A stretch of 64,000 bases of DNA from Emticicia sp. 21SJ11W-3 (GCF_024138715.1 NZ_CP092074.1:3348001-3412000), one strand, 5' to 3'; shown: positions 51,037-60,522, counted from the stretch's first letter. Made by a program: numbers and translations. Notes: a model not told the origin generated them from the sequence alone.

Positions 51037-52101
51037 ATGTTGCGTTTACTTACAAATAGAATCTTATTAATAGCCTCATTATCAATCTTTTCTCTAACTT
51101 TTGCAATAGCCCAGGAGGCACATGACAGCCATCATGAAGCCAAAGAAAGCACTGCTCACGAGGACGAAAACTTTGATATTGGTAAAATGATTATGCACCA
51201 CATTCAGGATTCTCACGAGTGGGAATTCTCTCATGGTGCCGTCATCCCGCTTCCTGTTATTCTTTATTCTGAAGACCGCGGCGTTGAGGTATTCTCATCG
51301 GCCCGCTTCAAAGAAGGTAACGGTATTTACAACGATTACAAAAATGAACACGAGCACATTCACAGAGTGAAGGCCGATGGCTCGGTTGATGAAAGCGTTC
51401 ATGTATGGGATTTATCTATCACCAAAAATGTGGCATCGCTTATTCTGAGTGCCGTTATTCTGATCGTGGTGATGTCTTCAGTTGCCAAAAGTTTCAATAC
51501 CAACAGAGGCAAAGCGCCAAAGGGTTTGCAGTCTTTTATGGAGCCGATTATCTTCTTCATCAGAGACGAAGTAGTTAAACCCAACATCGGGCCTAAGTAC
51601 GCCAAATATCTGCCTTATTTGCTTACCCTGTTTTTCTTTGTGCTTATCAACAACCTGCTTGGTTTGTTGCCGGGTGGCGCTAATGTAACAGGCAATATAG
51701 CCATTACCATGATTCTGGCCGTTATTACGTTTTTCATTACGCACATCAACGCCAACAAACACTACTGGTTGCACCTGGTTAAGCCAGAGGGCGTACCTGT
51801 GGTTATGCTGCCTCTTATGTGGGTGGTTGAGATTGCCGGTGTGTTTATGAAACCGATGTCGCTAATGATACGTTTGTTTGCCAACATTACGGCTGGCCAC
51901 ATCATTATCCTTAGTTTGCTGGGTCTTATCTTTATTTTCAAAAACTTTGCCATTGGCGGTGTGGTAACCTTGTTTACCCTGTTCATGAACACCATTGAGC
52001 TGCTGGTAGCATTCTTGCAGGCGTTTATTTTCACGCTGCTTTCATCAATGTATATTGGTAGTGCCATTGAAGAGCATCATGATGCAGACCACGGCCACTG
52101 A
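51037..52101 (+). CDS. atpB: ATP synthase F0 subunit a
   Basis: 354 residues, longer than the ~270 of E. coli because of a Bacteroidota-type N-terminal signal peptide (LLIASLSIFSLTFAIAQ) and a His/Glu-rich soluble stretch of about 100 residues. The a-subunit core includes the proton-channel Arg in PMSLMIRLFANITAGHIIIL and the final helices FLQAFIFTLLSSMYIGSAIE. It forms the half-channels that carry protons to and from the c-ring. A 48-base gap leads to atpE. Confidence 0.95.
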   Translation: MLRLLTNRILLIASLSIFSLTFAIAQEAHDSHHEAKESTAHEDENFDIGKMIMHHIQDSHEWEFSHGAVIPLPVILYSEDRGVEVFSSARFKEGNGIYNDYKNEHEHIHRVKADGSVDESVHVWDLSITKNVASLILSAVILIVVMSSVAKSFNTNRGKAPKGLQSFMEPIIFFIRDEVVKPNIGPKYAKYLPYLLTLFFFVLINNLLGLLPGGANVTGNIAITMILAVITFFITHINANKHYWLHLVKPEGVPVVMLPLMWVVEIAGVFMKPMSLMIRLFANITAGHIIILSLLGLIFIFKNFAIGGVVTLFTLFMNTIELLVAFLQAFIFTLLSSMYIGSAIEEHHDADHGH

Positions 52102-52149
52102 TAATTAATTAAGTATTTATTTTTTCATTAATATATAAATTGTTTAATC

Positions 52150-52419
52150 ATGTCTTTATTACAAACTCTTTTACAAGCAGGTGCTGATTCAACTCGTGGT
52201 CTTGCAGTATTTGGCGCCGCTTTAGGTGCTGGTCTAGCCGCTATCGGTGCAGGTCTAGGTCTTGGTAAAATCGGTGGTAGCGCGCTTGAAGGTGTTGCAC
52301 GTCAACCAGAAGCTGCTAACAAAATCCAGACTATGATGATCATCATCGCTGCCCTTGTAGAAGCCGTAGCTCTTTTTGCAGCTGTAATCTGTCTTTTGAT
52401 CTCTTTCAAATTAGTTTAA
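52150..52419 (+). CDS. atpE: ATP synthase F0 subunit c
   Basis: 89 residues, two transmembrane helices joined by the polar loop GVARQPEAANK. The ion-binding carboxylate is Glu in IIAALVEAVALFAAVI. The residues expected for Na+ coordination (Gln in helix 1, ES/ET in helix 2) are absent, so a proton-driven ring is likely. Codon use is strongly biased to GGT, CTT and GCT compared with its neighbours, a sign of high expression. Confidence 0.96.
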   Translation: MSLLQTLLQAGADSTRGLAVFGAALGAGLAAIGAGLGLGKIGGSALEGVARQPEAANKIQTMMIIIAALVEAVALFAAVICLLISFKLV

Positions 52420-52448
52420 GAATCAAAAGTAAACGATCTGATTCAGGC

Positions 52449-52484
52449 ATCCTGTACTATTCGCATTAGGCGTTAGTGCAGGAT
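52449..52484 (+). promoter_or_regulatory. Hairpin between atpE and atpF
   Basis: ATCCTGTACTA (52449-52459) pairs with TAGTGCAGGAT (52474-52484) with one G-T pair; an inner CGC-attag-GCG helix caps it. It lies in an unusually long 175-base gap, without a U-run, and could stabilise the upstream atpE mRNA or attenuate transcription so that c outnumbers b. Confidence 0.6.
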
Positions 52485-52594
52485 TCCTATAAGTCTCGGT
52501 CATCGTTCAATGTAAAGTAGTTTATAATAAAATAGTTGTTGTAAACACCAGGTCTTTACCAATCAAATAATTAAATAAAAATTTTAAAACTGAT

Positions 52595-53089
52595 ATGGAA
52601 TTACTAACCCCCAGCCCCGGATTGATTTTCTGGATGCTCTTGGTTTTTGGTATTTTAGTTTTTGTTCTTGCTAAATTTGCATGGAAGCCAATTTTGAGCG
52701 CCGTTAAAGAACGTGAAGATTCAATTGAGTCGGCACTCAGAATGGCAGAAGAAACCCGTGCAGAAATGGCCAAGTTAAAGGCCGATAACGACAGAATTAT
52801 TGCTGAAGCACGTATTGAGCGCGACAAGATTATCCGTGAAGCAAAAATCGCCTCAGATAATATGCTGGCTGAAGCCAAAGACAAAGCAGTTGCTGAAGGT
52901 ACCAAAATTATTGCTGATGCACGTGAGGCTATTCAGCAGGAAAAAGTTGCCCTGGTTGCCCAAATGAAAAAAGATGTGGCTGCGTTCTCTATCGAAATCG
53001 CTGAAAAAGTATTGCGTAAAGAGCTGGCCGACAAAAAAGCACAGGAATCGCTGGTTTCAGATTTGATTTCAGAAGCTAAGTTGAACTGA
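52595..53089 (+). CDS. atpF: ATP synthase F0 subunit b
   Basis: 164 residues: one N-terminal membrane helix (GLIFWMLLVFGILVFVLAKF) then a long charged coiled coil (MAEETRAEMAKLKADNDRII and onward) that forms the peripheral stalk. It holds the F1 head static against the rotating c-ring. It is followed by a 167-base gap that carries its own promoter for atpH. Confidence 0.95.
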   Translation: MELLTPSPGLIFWMLLVFGILVFVLAKFAWKPILSAVKEREDSIESALRMAEETRAEMAKLKADNDRIIAEARIERDKIIREAKIASDNMLAEAKDKAVAEGTKIIADAREAIQQEKVALVAQMKKDVAAFSIEIAEKVLRKELADKKAQESLVSDLISEAKLN

Positions 53090-53177
53090 TTCTGATACAA
53101 AATCAGGTTGGTACTAAAGTAAAAAACTTATTATTGCAAATTTATTGTTATGCTTTTGCAAAATAAGTCTTACAAAA

Positions 53178-53210
53178 TTTGTTTTTTTGATAGAGTCGGT
53201 TGTATTTTTG
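53178..53210 (+). promoter_or_regulatory. Complete Bacteroidota promoter upstream of atpH
   Basis: TTTG (53178-53181), a 21-base spacer, then TATTTTTG (53203-53210) match the -33/-7 consensus. It lies 46 bases before atpH inside the atp cluster and suggests separate expression of subunit delta. Confidence 0.6.
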
Positions 53211-53256
53211 TCTAAATATATGTTGCAACCGAGAATTTAGTTCTTTATAGAAAAAA

Positions 53257-53790
53257 ATGGCAGATTCAATAGTTGCATACAGATACGCCAAGTCATTATT
53301 TGACCTGGCTACCGAAAAAAATGTTGTAGAAGAAGTGAGCAGTGACATGGTCCTGTTTCAGCAGATTTGCGACGAAAACAGACAGTTTTTGGTAGTGATG
53401 AATAATCCGATTGTTCGTCACGACAAAAAATTAGGAATATTGAAAAATATTTTCGAAAATCGCGTAAGCGATGTGACTTTTTCGATTTTCAATGTTTTAA
53501 CCAAGAAACACAGAGAAAATTTGATATACTCAATTGCCGAAGAGTTTGAGAAACTCTACAACGCTAAAAAAGGTATTCAAAAAGCTACTGTAACTACCGT
53601 TACTCCTCTAACAGATGCCCAACGTCAGGAAATTACCGCGTTGGTTGCCAAATCTACCGGCAAAGAAGTATTGCTGGAGGAAAAAACAAACGAAGCACTG
53701 ATTGGTGGTTATGTTTTAAAACTGGACGACAAACAGTTTGATACCTCTATCAGAAAGAAATTAAATGACTTGAAAATAACATTGGCATAA
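53257..53790 (+). CDS. atpH: ATP synthase F1 subunit delta
   Basis: 177 residues. The N-terminal helical domain is MADSIVAYRYAKSLFDLATE and NNPIVRHDKKLGILKNIFEN; the C-terminal domain has VTTVTPLTDAQRQEITALVA and IGGYVLKLDDKQFDTSIRKK. It links the b-subunit stalk to the top of F1. A strong terminator follows within 60 bases, and neither atpA nor atpG comes next, unlike the usual order. Confidence 0.95.
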   Translation: MADSIVAYRYAKSLFDLATEKNVVEEVSSDMVLFQQICDENRQFLVVMNNPIVRHDKKLGILKNIFENRVSDVTFSIFNVLTKKHRENLIYSIAEEFEKLYNAKKGIQKATVTTVTPLTDAQRQEITALVAKSTGKEVLLEEKTNEALIGGYVLKLDDKQFDTSIRKKLNDLKITLA

Positions 53791-53846
53791 TAAAAATGAA
53801 AATGTTATAAAAAATATTAGTTTTCATGGCTATAAAGTTGAGAAAT

Positions 53847-53870
53847 ACCCCCGAACTTCGGGGGTTTTTT
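53847..53870 (+). terminator. Intrinsic terminator ending the atp gene cluster
   Basis: ACCCCCG-aactt-CGGGGGT (53847-53865) followed by TTTTT. Confidence 0.85.
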
Positions 53871-53887
53871 CTTTATGGGCGGTCTGC

Positions 53888-54217
53888 TTATAATAACTCT
53901 GTTGAGGGGTTCCAGAAAAGAGCAGCATAATCAACCACTTTGTCATTTACCACCTTAATTCCTTCGGCTTCCAGTAGCTCTTGCATGCGGTTGCCGCCAA
54001 AATGCGCTTTGCCACTTAATACGCCATTCCGGTTTACTACCCGGTGGGCAGGTACGTCAGGCAGGCCGTGGCAGGCATTCATGGCCCAACCCACCAGCCG
54101 CGCCCCCGATTTTGAACCGATATACTGAGCTATGGCGCCATAACTGGTTACCCTACCCTTGGGTATGAGGCGCACTACCTGGTATATAACATCATAAATG
54201 TTGTCAGACTGTGCCAT
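53888..54217 (-). CDS. Alkyltransferase-like protein (Ada/MGMT fold without the active Cys)
   Basis: 109 residues covering only the C-terminal DNA-binding domain of O6-alkylguanine-DNA alkyltransferase. The helix-turn-helix and base-flipping region is PKGRVTSYGAIAQYIGSKSG. The active-site motif PCHRV is replaced by PAHRV, so the acceptor Cys is lost. Such ATL proteins bind alkylated guanines and hand them to nucleotide excision repair instead of repairing them directly. It is transcribed towards the atp terminator, downstream of a membrane protein gene on the same strand. Confidence 0.85.
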   Translation of the reverse strand: MAQSDNIYDVIYQVVRLIPKGRVTSYGAIAQYIGSKSGARLVGWAMNACHGLPDVPAHRVVNRNGVLSGKAHFGGNRMQELLEAEGIKVVNDKVVDYAALFWNPSTELL

Positions 54218-54225
54218 TTACCAAA

Positions 54226-55059
54226 CTAGCGATTTTTTTTGTTGCTACGGCCACGATACAAAACAAGCAGCTGATTTAAGCTTTTAGCGTCAGTATCAAA
54301 ATCTTCAATCTGTAAATGCTCGCTTCCGTTCGGATGGTCATAAACCAGATAGAAATGAGATTTTTTACCAGACCCCTCACTTACTACTTCTTCATTGCTG
54401 ATTTGCTGCCAGCTGTAAAACTCTGTAGATACGGTTCTGATTCCTTCTTCATTCAAAATAATTTGTGGCTCGGTATTGGTTGCCTCCTTGTATTCTCTAA
54501 AACTGTAGTAGGCACCTCCCAGTAGCATAACAGAGCCAATGATATAACTATCTGTTTTAAGAAGTACATAAACACCACCTGCCGAGCAAAGTAGCATAAG
54601 TATCATTTGCAGGTAGTTTTTACTTTTCGAATAATAAATAATGGTCTCATTTGGAATTGTCAGGTCGTCAAGGAATAAATCATCATGCCTGAATTTCACC
54701 TGCAATTCAGCCCATTTAAGTTTGTCTGCCGCACTTCTGATTTCCGTCTTTTCAAATATGCTGTTATCAGGCCATATCAGTTTTTCTCTGATAGCACGTT
54801 TTTTTAGTTCATGTACGTTCCTTACGTTCTCAAATGCCCACAGCCGCCATTTAGTAACCATGAAGCTCCACCATAACCAAGATAAAACGAAGGTAGCGAC
54901 AAACCCGGCTACCATACCCCACCCAGGTATAAGATTATGCGCAGACAGGTAAACGGTAATCCCAAAACCGGCCAGCATAAAAACCACTGCAGGTAAATTG
55001 AGTACCCGATGGCCTTTTGCTATTGCTTCATCTACTGATACATTTCCATTCATATCCAT
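54226..55059 (-). CDS. Hypothetical membrane protein (277 aa)
   Basis: Four hydrophobic segments in two pairs (VVFMLAGFGITVYLS; VAGFVATFVLSWLWWSFMV; NYLQMILMLLCSAGGVYVLL; YIIGSVMLLGGAYYSF) separated by a charged cytoplasmic stretch. The C-terminal ~80 residues are soluble (QIILNEEGIRTVSTEFYSWQ) and resemble a PH-like domain. No family was named. Its stop codon is 8 bases before the start of the alkyltransferase-like gene, so they probably share a transcript. Confidence 0.75.
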   Translation of the reverse strand: MDMNGNVSVDEAIAKGHRVLNLPAVVFMLAGFGITVYLSAHNLIPGWGMVAGFVATFVLSWLWWSFMVTKWRLWAFENVRNVHELKKRAIREKLIWPDNSIFEKTEIRSAADKLKWAELQVKFRHDDLFLDDLTIPNETIIYYSKSKNYLQMILMLLCSAGGVYVLLKTDSYIIGSVMLLGGAYYSFREYKEATNTEPQIILNEEGIRTVSTEFYSWQQISNEEVVSEGSGKKSHFYLVYDHPNGSEHLQIEDFDTDAKSLNQLLVLYRGRSNKKNR

Positions 55060-55325
55060 TTAACATTTTGAATTACTTTCAATGAATTTCAGTTCATCTG
55101 TATCCTTGAAGGTAGATGAAACTGTGAGAGGTAAATAATGATTTCAGTACCGAATATAAACAATTTTCAACAGCCCATATACATAAGTAAAGAAATAAAT
55201 TAACCGCTTGGCAAAACCCGGTAATCTGGTGATACATGCTGCTTAAATTAAGGCAGTATCAACAAAAACTGATGCCAAAACCGGAAGATATTCAGGTAAC
55301 AGCGAATAGAGAACTACCCGCATCC

Positions 55326-55895
55326 TTATGGTTCCAGATTCTTTATCTCTTTCTCTAATGTATTAAACCAGCTTTCGCCATATTGCCGTATCAGGGGTTC
55401 TTTTAAAAACTGATAAACAGGCACGCCCAGTTTATCGCCCAGCTCGCAGGCGTCGCTGCAGATAGACCAGCGGTCATAATTAACGGCGTGGAAACTCTCG
55501 TATTTAGTAATTCGTATCGGGTACAAATGGCAGGATATAGGCTTTTTCCAGGTTATCTTCCCGTCCAGGTAAGCCTGTTCAATACCGCATTTCAGAATGC
55601 CCTTATCGTCATATACGGCGTAGGCGCATTCGCGGTCTTCAATGGTTGGGGTAGAGAAGTCGCCCTCCCAGTCTTTTATGTATTTTCCCTGTTCTTCTAT
55701 GGCTTTTATACCATCGGGTGTCAGATAAGGTTTTACGTGTTCGTATATCTCTTCCAGTACAGGCAGTTCCGACTCCTCCAGAGGTGCGCCCAGGTCGCCT
55801 TCCACGCAACAGGCTCCCTTACATTTATCGAGGTTACAAACAAAAAATTTGTCAGCTACATCATCGCTGACACAGGTATTCTCAATCAATATCAT
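55326..55895 (-). CDS. DUF3109 family protein
   Basis: 189 residues, cytoplasmic. It matches the DUF3109 family conserved across Bacteroidota, with a Cys-rich pattern: [20 protein letters not shown] near the N-terminus, [40 protein letters not shown] and [20 protein letters not shown]. The eight or so conserved Cys residues suggest a metal or Fe-S site. Function is unknown. Monocistronic; nothing was recognised in the 266-base gap on its 3' side (55060-55325). Confidence 0.88.
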   Translation of the reverse strand: MILIENTCVSDDVADKFFVCNLDKCKGACCVEGDLGAPLEESELPVLEEIYEHVKPYLTPDGIKAIEEQGKYIKDWEGDFSTPTIEDRECAYAVYDDKGILKCGIEQAYLDGKITWKKPISCHLYPIRITKYESFHAVNYDRWSICSDACELGDKLGVPVYQFLKEPLIRQYGESWFNTLEKEIKNLEP

Positions 55896-55985
55896 TGTAT
55901 ATAAAAATTACTGGGTAGTGTTCAATAAGGCTTGTTTTAGGTATCAGACATCTGCACTGCGTAAACCAAAGCATCTTTTTATTAC

Positions 55986-56023
55986 AAAGCCCCTCTACCG
56001 TGTTTAAAAGGCAAAGGGGCTTT
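55986..56023 (-). terminator. Intrinsic terminator after the LysM transglycosylase gene
   Basis: AAAGCCCCT (55986-55994) and AGGGGCTTT (56015-56023) form a 9-bp stem with a 20-base loop. On the minus strand the tail is GTAATAAAAAG. Confidence 0.7.
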
Positions 56024-56076
56024 ACTCTATACAACCCGTATGCATTGAAGCCTGAAGGCATACATGCGCCGGGCCA

Positions 56077-58224
56077 CTATATTTTTCTGATAAGCAGCTT
56101 CTGCCCTATTTTAACATCACGGCTGGTCATATTGTTCCATTCCTGAATCTGCTTCATGGTAACATCATATTTCTTTGAAATACTGAAAAGCGTTTCGCCC
56201 CTTACTACCTTATGCGATTTAACCACCGATGCTCTGGCTGGCTCAGTTTTCTCTTTAGCCGGGTTTTCTTTTACCGTTGTTTCTCTTGTTTCGTAGGCGG
56301 GGCTGTCTTTGTAGCCCACTATCAGTTGTTGCCCTGATTTTACTCTCTCCTTCACCGAAAAATTATTCCACTCGGCCAGGTCTCGCACTGAAACATTATA
56401 CTTGCGGGCTATACTGTATAAGTTCTGGCCCGGCGTTACTCTGTAATAAACCTTTTTAGGCGCTACGCTGGCTCTGGTGCTTTTGTCGGCCTCTGGTTCA
56501 CGCATAATCACTGTTTTAGGTGTAACAGATGGCTTGCCGGTTGATGTTGACGCCGTATACACAGGTTTTTCGTCTTCTATTTTAATAATCGGCACGGTGT
56601 CTGCCTCATCATCTGTCGACTGGCCCGGCAATGGTGTTACTTTGGTTTCTGCTGCCGCAGACGGCTCCGGCTGTTTAGTGGCTGGCCTTTTACTGGCGCG
56701 CTCTATTACTACGGTTTCAGAGGCTTGTGGTTCTCTTACCACTTCGCGTTCCGGGGCTTTGGTATTTTTGGCCAGTACTTCTGGTTTGGTGTTTGTTTTC
56801 TGGTCAAACTTCTCCATTAGCGGTAGTGGTTGGGCAGGCACTACTTCCTGCGGCTTAGGCTTAGGTTCTATACCGGTTTGCAGCGGCTGGTGTTTCGGCC
56901 GTTTTCTTTGCAGATATACTACCTGGCCTTCGCGTATTTCTGCCGGTTCGTTTAAGCGGTTGTATTTCAGCAGGCTATGCAGTTTTACACCATAGGCCTG
57001 AGAAAGCTCCCAGGTCGACTCCCCCGTTTTTAAATCTGCCTCTGCCACAGGCCCCCTGCTGTATTTACGTTGCAGGTAATATACTTTACCCGGCACAACC
57101 ACGTCGGCATCGGTCATGTCGTTATATAATAAAAAGTTCTTCACCGATACCCTGCCGGCTTTGGCCAGCGAGGCCACGTCGTCGCCGGTTTTGGCCAAAA
57201 TACCTTTCTTCTCGTTTATTTCATAAAAAACAGGGCCGTCATCATTTTTAGCGGGTTTGCCAGCGCGTACCAGCACGGGGTATCCGGCATGATTGGCCGT
57301 AGGTCTGGCTATTACAGGTGCAGGCGTTACGGTTTCTTTTTCGGCTGGTTTGGTGTTATTGGGCATCAGTGACGATTGCCCGATGGCCTTAATCTGAACC
57401 AGGTCCAGCCTGTTGGCAGGCACAAAAAGTGCCACAGAGTAATCGTCAGGTATGGTAGATGTCTGCAACCATGAATTATGTTTTTTGAGCTCAATAAGGT
57501 CTATTTCAAAAACGGCGGCTATTTCGGCCAGGGTTTTGCCTTTGCCCTGGCGGTACTCAAAAAAGGCCCATTCGTTTTGCTTCATCTGGCTTACGCGGTG
57601 TTCAAAAGCCAGACGTGCAGCTATTGTTTTAATCAGGTAGCGGTCGGTACGGGCATTAAAAGTTACAGAAGAAGCATTGACCCACTCAGACGGTACAATT
57701 TTGCTGATACCGGCAGCACCCAGCAGGTAAGAATATAAAGAGGAAATCCAGTTTTTGTAAATCTGGTTGCTGCGCTTCAGATACCTGGCCGCAGCTTTGG
57801 TAGAGGCATAGATATTTTTTCGTTCATCAATGACATTATCGACCCGCAGGCCCAGTTCCTGAGCCGTAGGGGCTTTCATTTGCCAGAAACCAACGGCGTT
57901 TGAACTGGAAACGGCATCAGGCAGCAATGAGCTTTCAACAACGGCCAGGTACTTGAAATCGTCAGGCACTTTTTCATCTGCCAGAATACGTTCTATAACC
58001 GGAAAATACCACTGAATACGCTGCAATTTATCCTGAACATATCTGTTTTCAGGAATCAACAAGGCAGATACTTCTTTTTCAACAAGTGCCTGGGCGTCGG
58101 CATCCAACTGCACTGAAACACCTGCAAACACTACCTTTTTGGGTACCTGCGGTAACGACGACTGCTGCGCCAGCACTGCCTGAAAACCTACCACAAAAAA
58201 CGAAAGCACAAAAATTCTTTTCAT
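56077..58224 (-). CDS. LysM-domain lytic transglycosylase
   Basis: 715 residues with a signal peptide (IFVLSFFVVGFQAVLAQ-Q). An SLT (MltD-like) domain spans about residues 60-215, with the catalytic Glu in YLAVVESSLLPDA and the helix GFWQMKAPTAQELGL; the later AAYNAG motif is altered to YSYLLGAAGISKI. Several LysM modules follow: weak ones near 220-270, 340-390 and 395-440, and two clear ones at ~605-650 (YYRVTPGQNLYSIARKYNVS) and ~670-715 (KVVRGETLFSISKKYDVT), separated by a Pro/Thr/Lys-rich linker. It likely cleaves peptidoglycan in the periplasm. Confidence 0.9.
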   Translation of the reverse strand: MKRIFVLSFFVVGFQAVLAQQSSLPQVPKKVVFAGVSVQLDADAQALVEKEVSALLIPENRYVQDKLQRIQWYFPVIERILADEKVPDDFKYLAVVESSLLPDAVSSSNAVGFWQMKAPTAQELGLRVDNVIDERKNIYASTKAAARYLKRSNQIYKNWISSLYSYLLGAAGISKIVPSEWVNASSVTFNARTDRYLIKTIAARLAFEHRVSQMKQNEWAFFEYRQGKGKTLAEIAAVFEIDLIELKKHNSWLQTSTIPDDYSVALFVPANRLDLVQIKAIGQSSLMPNNTKPAEKETVTPAPVIARPTANHAGYPVLVRAGKPAKNDDGPVFYEINEKKGILAKTGDDVASLAKAGRVSVKNFLLYNDMTDADVVVPGKVYYLQRKYSRGPVAEADLKTGESTWELSQAYGVKLHSLLKYNRLNEPAEIREGQVVYLQRKRPKHQPLQTGIEPKPKPQEVVPAQPLPLMEKFDQKTNTKPEVLAKNTKAPEREVVREPQASETVVIERASKRPATKQPEPSAAAETKVTPLPGQSTDDEADTVPIIKIEDEKPVYTASTSTGKPSVTPKTVIMREPEADKSTRASVAPKKVYYRVTPGQNLYSIARKYNVSVRDLAEWNNFSVKERVKSGQQLIVGYKDSPAYETRETTVKENPAKEKTEPARASVVKSHKVVRGETLFSISKKYDVTMKQIQEWNNMTSRDVKIGQKLLIRKI

Positions 58225-58434
58225 GAGCTAATGAGTTATTAGTAAAAGCACAAATTTTAGGAATGATGAGACGGTCTTTCAAAATCTGCCTGCAGGCAGC
58301 AAGAAATTGCATCTTTTTAAATACGGCTTAGCTTAATAAGCCGCATACTCAATTCTAAATTCAGCAAAAGAATATGGCAGCAGTTTGTTTCTCTTCAAAT
58401 GAGAATATCTGGTAAGTTTATTAAGAGTTATTAA

Positions 58435-59073
58435 TTATTTTTTTCTGAGTACCAGCAACCCATCACGAATGGGCAGCAGGATATTTTCTACGCGGTTATC
58501 GTTATGTATAGCATCATTAAACGCCCTGATGTTCAGGGTATCTTTATCTTTGGCAGCCGGGTTGCTTACTTTGCCGCTCCACAATACGTTGTCGGCTATG
58601 ATATAGCCCCCCGGGCGCACCTTATCGAAAACAATATCATAATACCGCTGGTAATTCAGTTTATCGGCATCAATAAAAACAAGGTCAAACGGACCTTCCA
58701 TTTCCGGAATAATCTCCAGTGCATTACCGATTCTGAAATCTATCTTGTGATGCAACGGCGATTGAGCAAAGAAATTTCTTACAAAATCTTCCAGCTCTTC
58801 GTTTACGTCAATTGTAATGATTTTTCCGTTTTGGGTAAGCCCTTCTGCCAGGCACAACGCCGAGTAACCGGTATAAGTACCGATTTCAAGAATCAGCCCG
58901 GGCTGAATCATCTGTGAAAGCATAGCCAGTAAACGCCCTTGCAAGTGGCCCGAAAGCATACGAGACTGCAAGACTTTTGCATGCGTTTCGCGGTTCAATT
59001 TGCTCAGCAGGTCATTTTCAGGCGTGGTATGATCCAGACAATATTGGTCAATATCAGCAGGAATAAACTCCAT
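58435..59073 (-). CDS. O-methyltransferase (class I SAM-dependent)
   Basis: 212 residues from MEFIPADIDQYCLDHTTPEN; the frame is open 17 codons upstream, but that part is hydrophobic and not family-like. SAM-binding motif I is ILEIGTYTGYSALCLAEGL, followed by IITIDVNEELEDFVR, FDLVFIDADKLNYQRYYDIV (metal-binding Asp) and GGYIIADNVLWSGKV. This is the caffeoyl-CoA O-methyltransferase-like family; bacterial members act on catechols or on tRNA (TrmR). The substrate here is not determined. Confidence 0.9.
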   Translation of the reverse strand: MEFIPADIDQYCLDHTTPENDLLSKLNRETHAKVLQSRMLSGHLQGRLLAMLSQMIQPGLILEIGTYTGYSALCLAEGLTQNGKIITIDVNEELEDFVRNFFAQSPLHHKIDFRIGNALEIIPEMEGPFDLVFIDADKLNYQRYYDIVFDKVRPGGYIIADNVLWSGKVSNPAAKDKDTLNIRAFNDAIHNDNRVENILLPIRDGLLVLRKK

Positions 59074-59120
59074 CAGGAAAGCATTTTTATACAAAAATAG
59101 AACATATTTCAAAAAAATGA

Positions 59121-59146
59121 ACAAAAAAGGGGCTTTTTTTGCCCCT
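59121..59146 (-). terminator. Intrinsic terminator after aroC
   Basis: AGGGGC and GCCCCT (59128-59146) with a 7-base loop; on the minus strand it is followed by TTTTTTG. Confidence 0.75.
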
Positions 59147-59179
59147 CAGATGTTTAAAAGTCATTTTGGTACCGTTTAA

Positions 59180-60259
59180 TTAGCGCTTGTTGCTTCTGCT
59201 GCGCAGGCTGAAATCGGCCAGCACCAGGGCTGCCATTGCCTCAACAATTGGCACCGCACGCGGCAGCACACATGGGTCATGACGGCCCTTGCCCGACACC
59301 ACAACGGTTTCGCCGGCTTCATTTACGCTCTCCTGGTCTTGCATGATTGTGGCCACCGGCTTAAAAGCCACTCTGAAATAGATATCTTCTCCGTTCGAAA
59401 TTCCGCCTTGTATACCGCCCGAATGATTGGTGCGGGTATGTACCTTTCCGTCTTCGCCAACGTAAAACTCGTCATTGTGTTGCGAGCCGAATAATGCTAC
59501 GCCATCAAAGCCGCTGCCATATTCAAAACCCTTTACGGCATTAATGCCCAGCATAGCCTTGCCTAACTCGGCATGAAGTTTATCAAACACGGGTTCGCCC
59601 CAGCCTACCGGCACACCTTTGATAACCCCTGTGATGATACCACCGATAGAATCGCCCTTTTTGCGGGTTTCGTCTATGAACTCAAACATTTTTTGCGCGG
59701 TGGCCTCGTCAGGGCAACGCACGGCGTTATCGTCGGTTTTGCTCAAATCCAGTTCGTAATATTCTTTATCCAGTTTAATATTCCCGACCTGCGACACATA
59801 GGCCTGCACCGTTATTTGCTGTTGCGCCAGCAGCATTTTGGCCAGTGCCCCGGCCGCTACGCGAGCGGCTGTCTCGCGGGCTGAGCTGCGCCCGCCTCCG
59901 CGGTAATCGCGAACACCATATTTGGCGGTATAGGTGTAGTCGGCATGCGATGGTCTGAACTGATGCGCTATGTGGCTGTAATCTTTAGAGCGTTGGTCTT
60001 CATTAAAAATAACCATAGCAATGGGTGTACCGGTTGTTTTGCCCTCAAAAATACCCGATAGTACCTGAAACTCGTCGGCCTCTTTGCGTTGGGTGGTAAT
60101 GCGCGACTGACCCGGTTTGCGGCGGTCTAGTTCGTGCTGAATGTAGGCTTCATCAAAATCTATTCCTGAGGGGCATCCGTCTATTACTACGCCGATGGCT
60201 TTGCCGTGTGATTCACCAAATGTTGAAATCTTAAAAATTGTTCCGTAAGTACTACTCAT
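59180..60259 (-). CDS. aroC: Chorismate synthase
   Basis: 359 residues. The three chorismate synthase signatures are present: [20 protein letters not shown] near the N-terminus, [20 protein letters not shown] in the middle, and [17 protein letters not shown] near the C-terminus. The enzyme converts EPSP to chorismate with reduced FMN, the last step of the shikimate pathway. The other aro genes are elsewhere. A terminator follows. Confidence 0.97.
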   Translation of the reverse strand: MSSTYGTIFKISTFGESHGKAIGVVIDGCPSGIDFDEAYIQHELDRRKPGQSRITTQRKEADEFQVLSGIFEGKTTGTPIAMVIFNEDQRSKDYSHIAHQFRPSHADYTYTAKYGVRDYRGGGRSSARETAARVAAGALAKMLLAQQQITVQAYVSQVGNIKLDKEYYELDLSKTDDNAVRCPDEATAQKMFEFIDETRKKGDSIGGIITGVIKGVPVGWGEPVFDKLHAELGKAMLGINAVKGFEYGSGFDGVALFGSQHNDEFYVGEDGKVHTRTNHSGGIQGGISNGEDIYFRVAFKPVATIMQDQESVNEAGETVVVSGKGRHDPCVLPRAVPIVEAMAALVLADFSLRSRSNKR

Positions 60260-60263
60260 AAGA

Positions 60264-60522
60264 GAAAACCGAGTTTTGCTATATTTTAAAACGGGTGTAA
60301 AATTAAGATAAAATGTTGGTGTGTGGATGATATATTTTGAGTTTTGACTTCAAACTGCTGAGGCAACGGGCCAAAGCGACGAAAATAACTACCGAAGCCT
60401 GAACCCCGCATTAAGCTGAAAATACAATTATTAAAAAAATGTTAATTTTTCTAATTCTGAAAAAAAAATCAGATTTCAGCCCGCCTTTGGGCAAAACTAA
60501 GGCAATCCGGCCGACTATGGCA
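60264..60522. other. Intergenic region upstream of aroC
   Basis: No gene seen. It must contain the aroC promoter; no perfect -7 box was found. The stretch 60650-61000 likewise holds no convincing gene. Confidence 0.4.
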
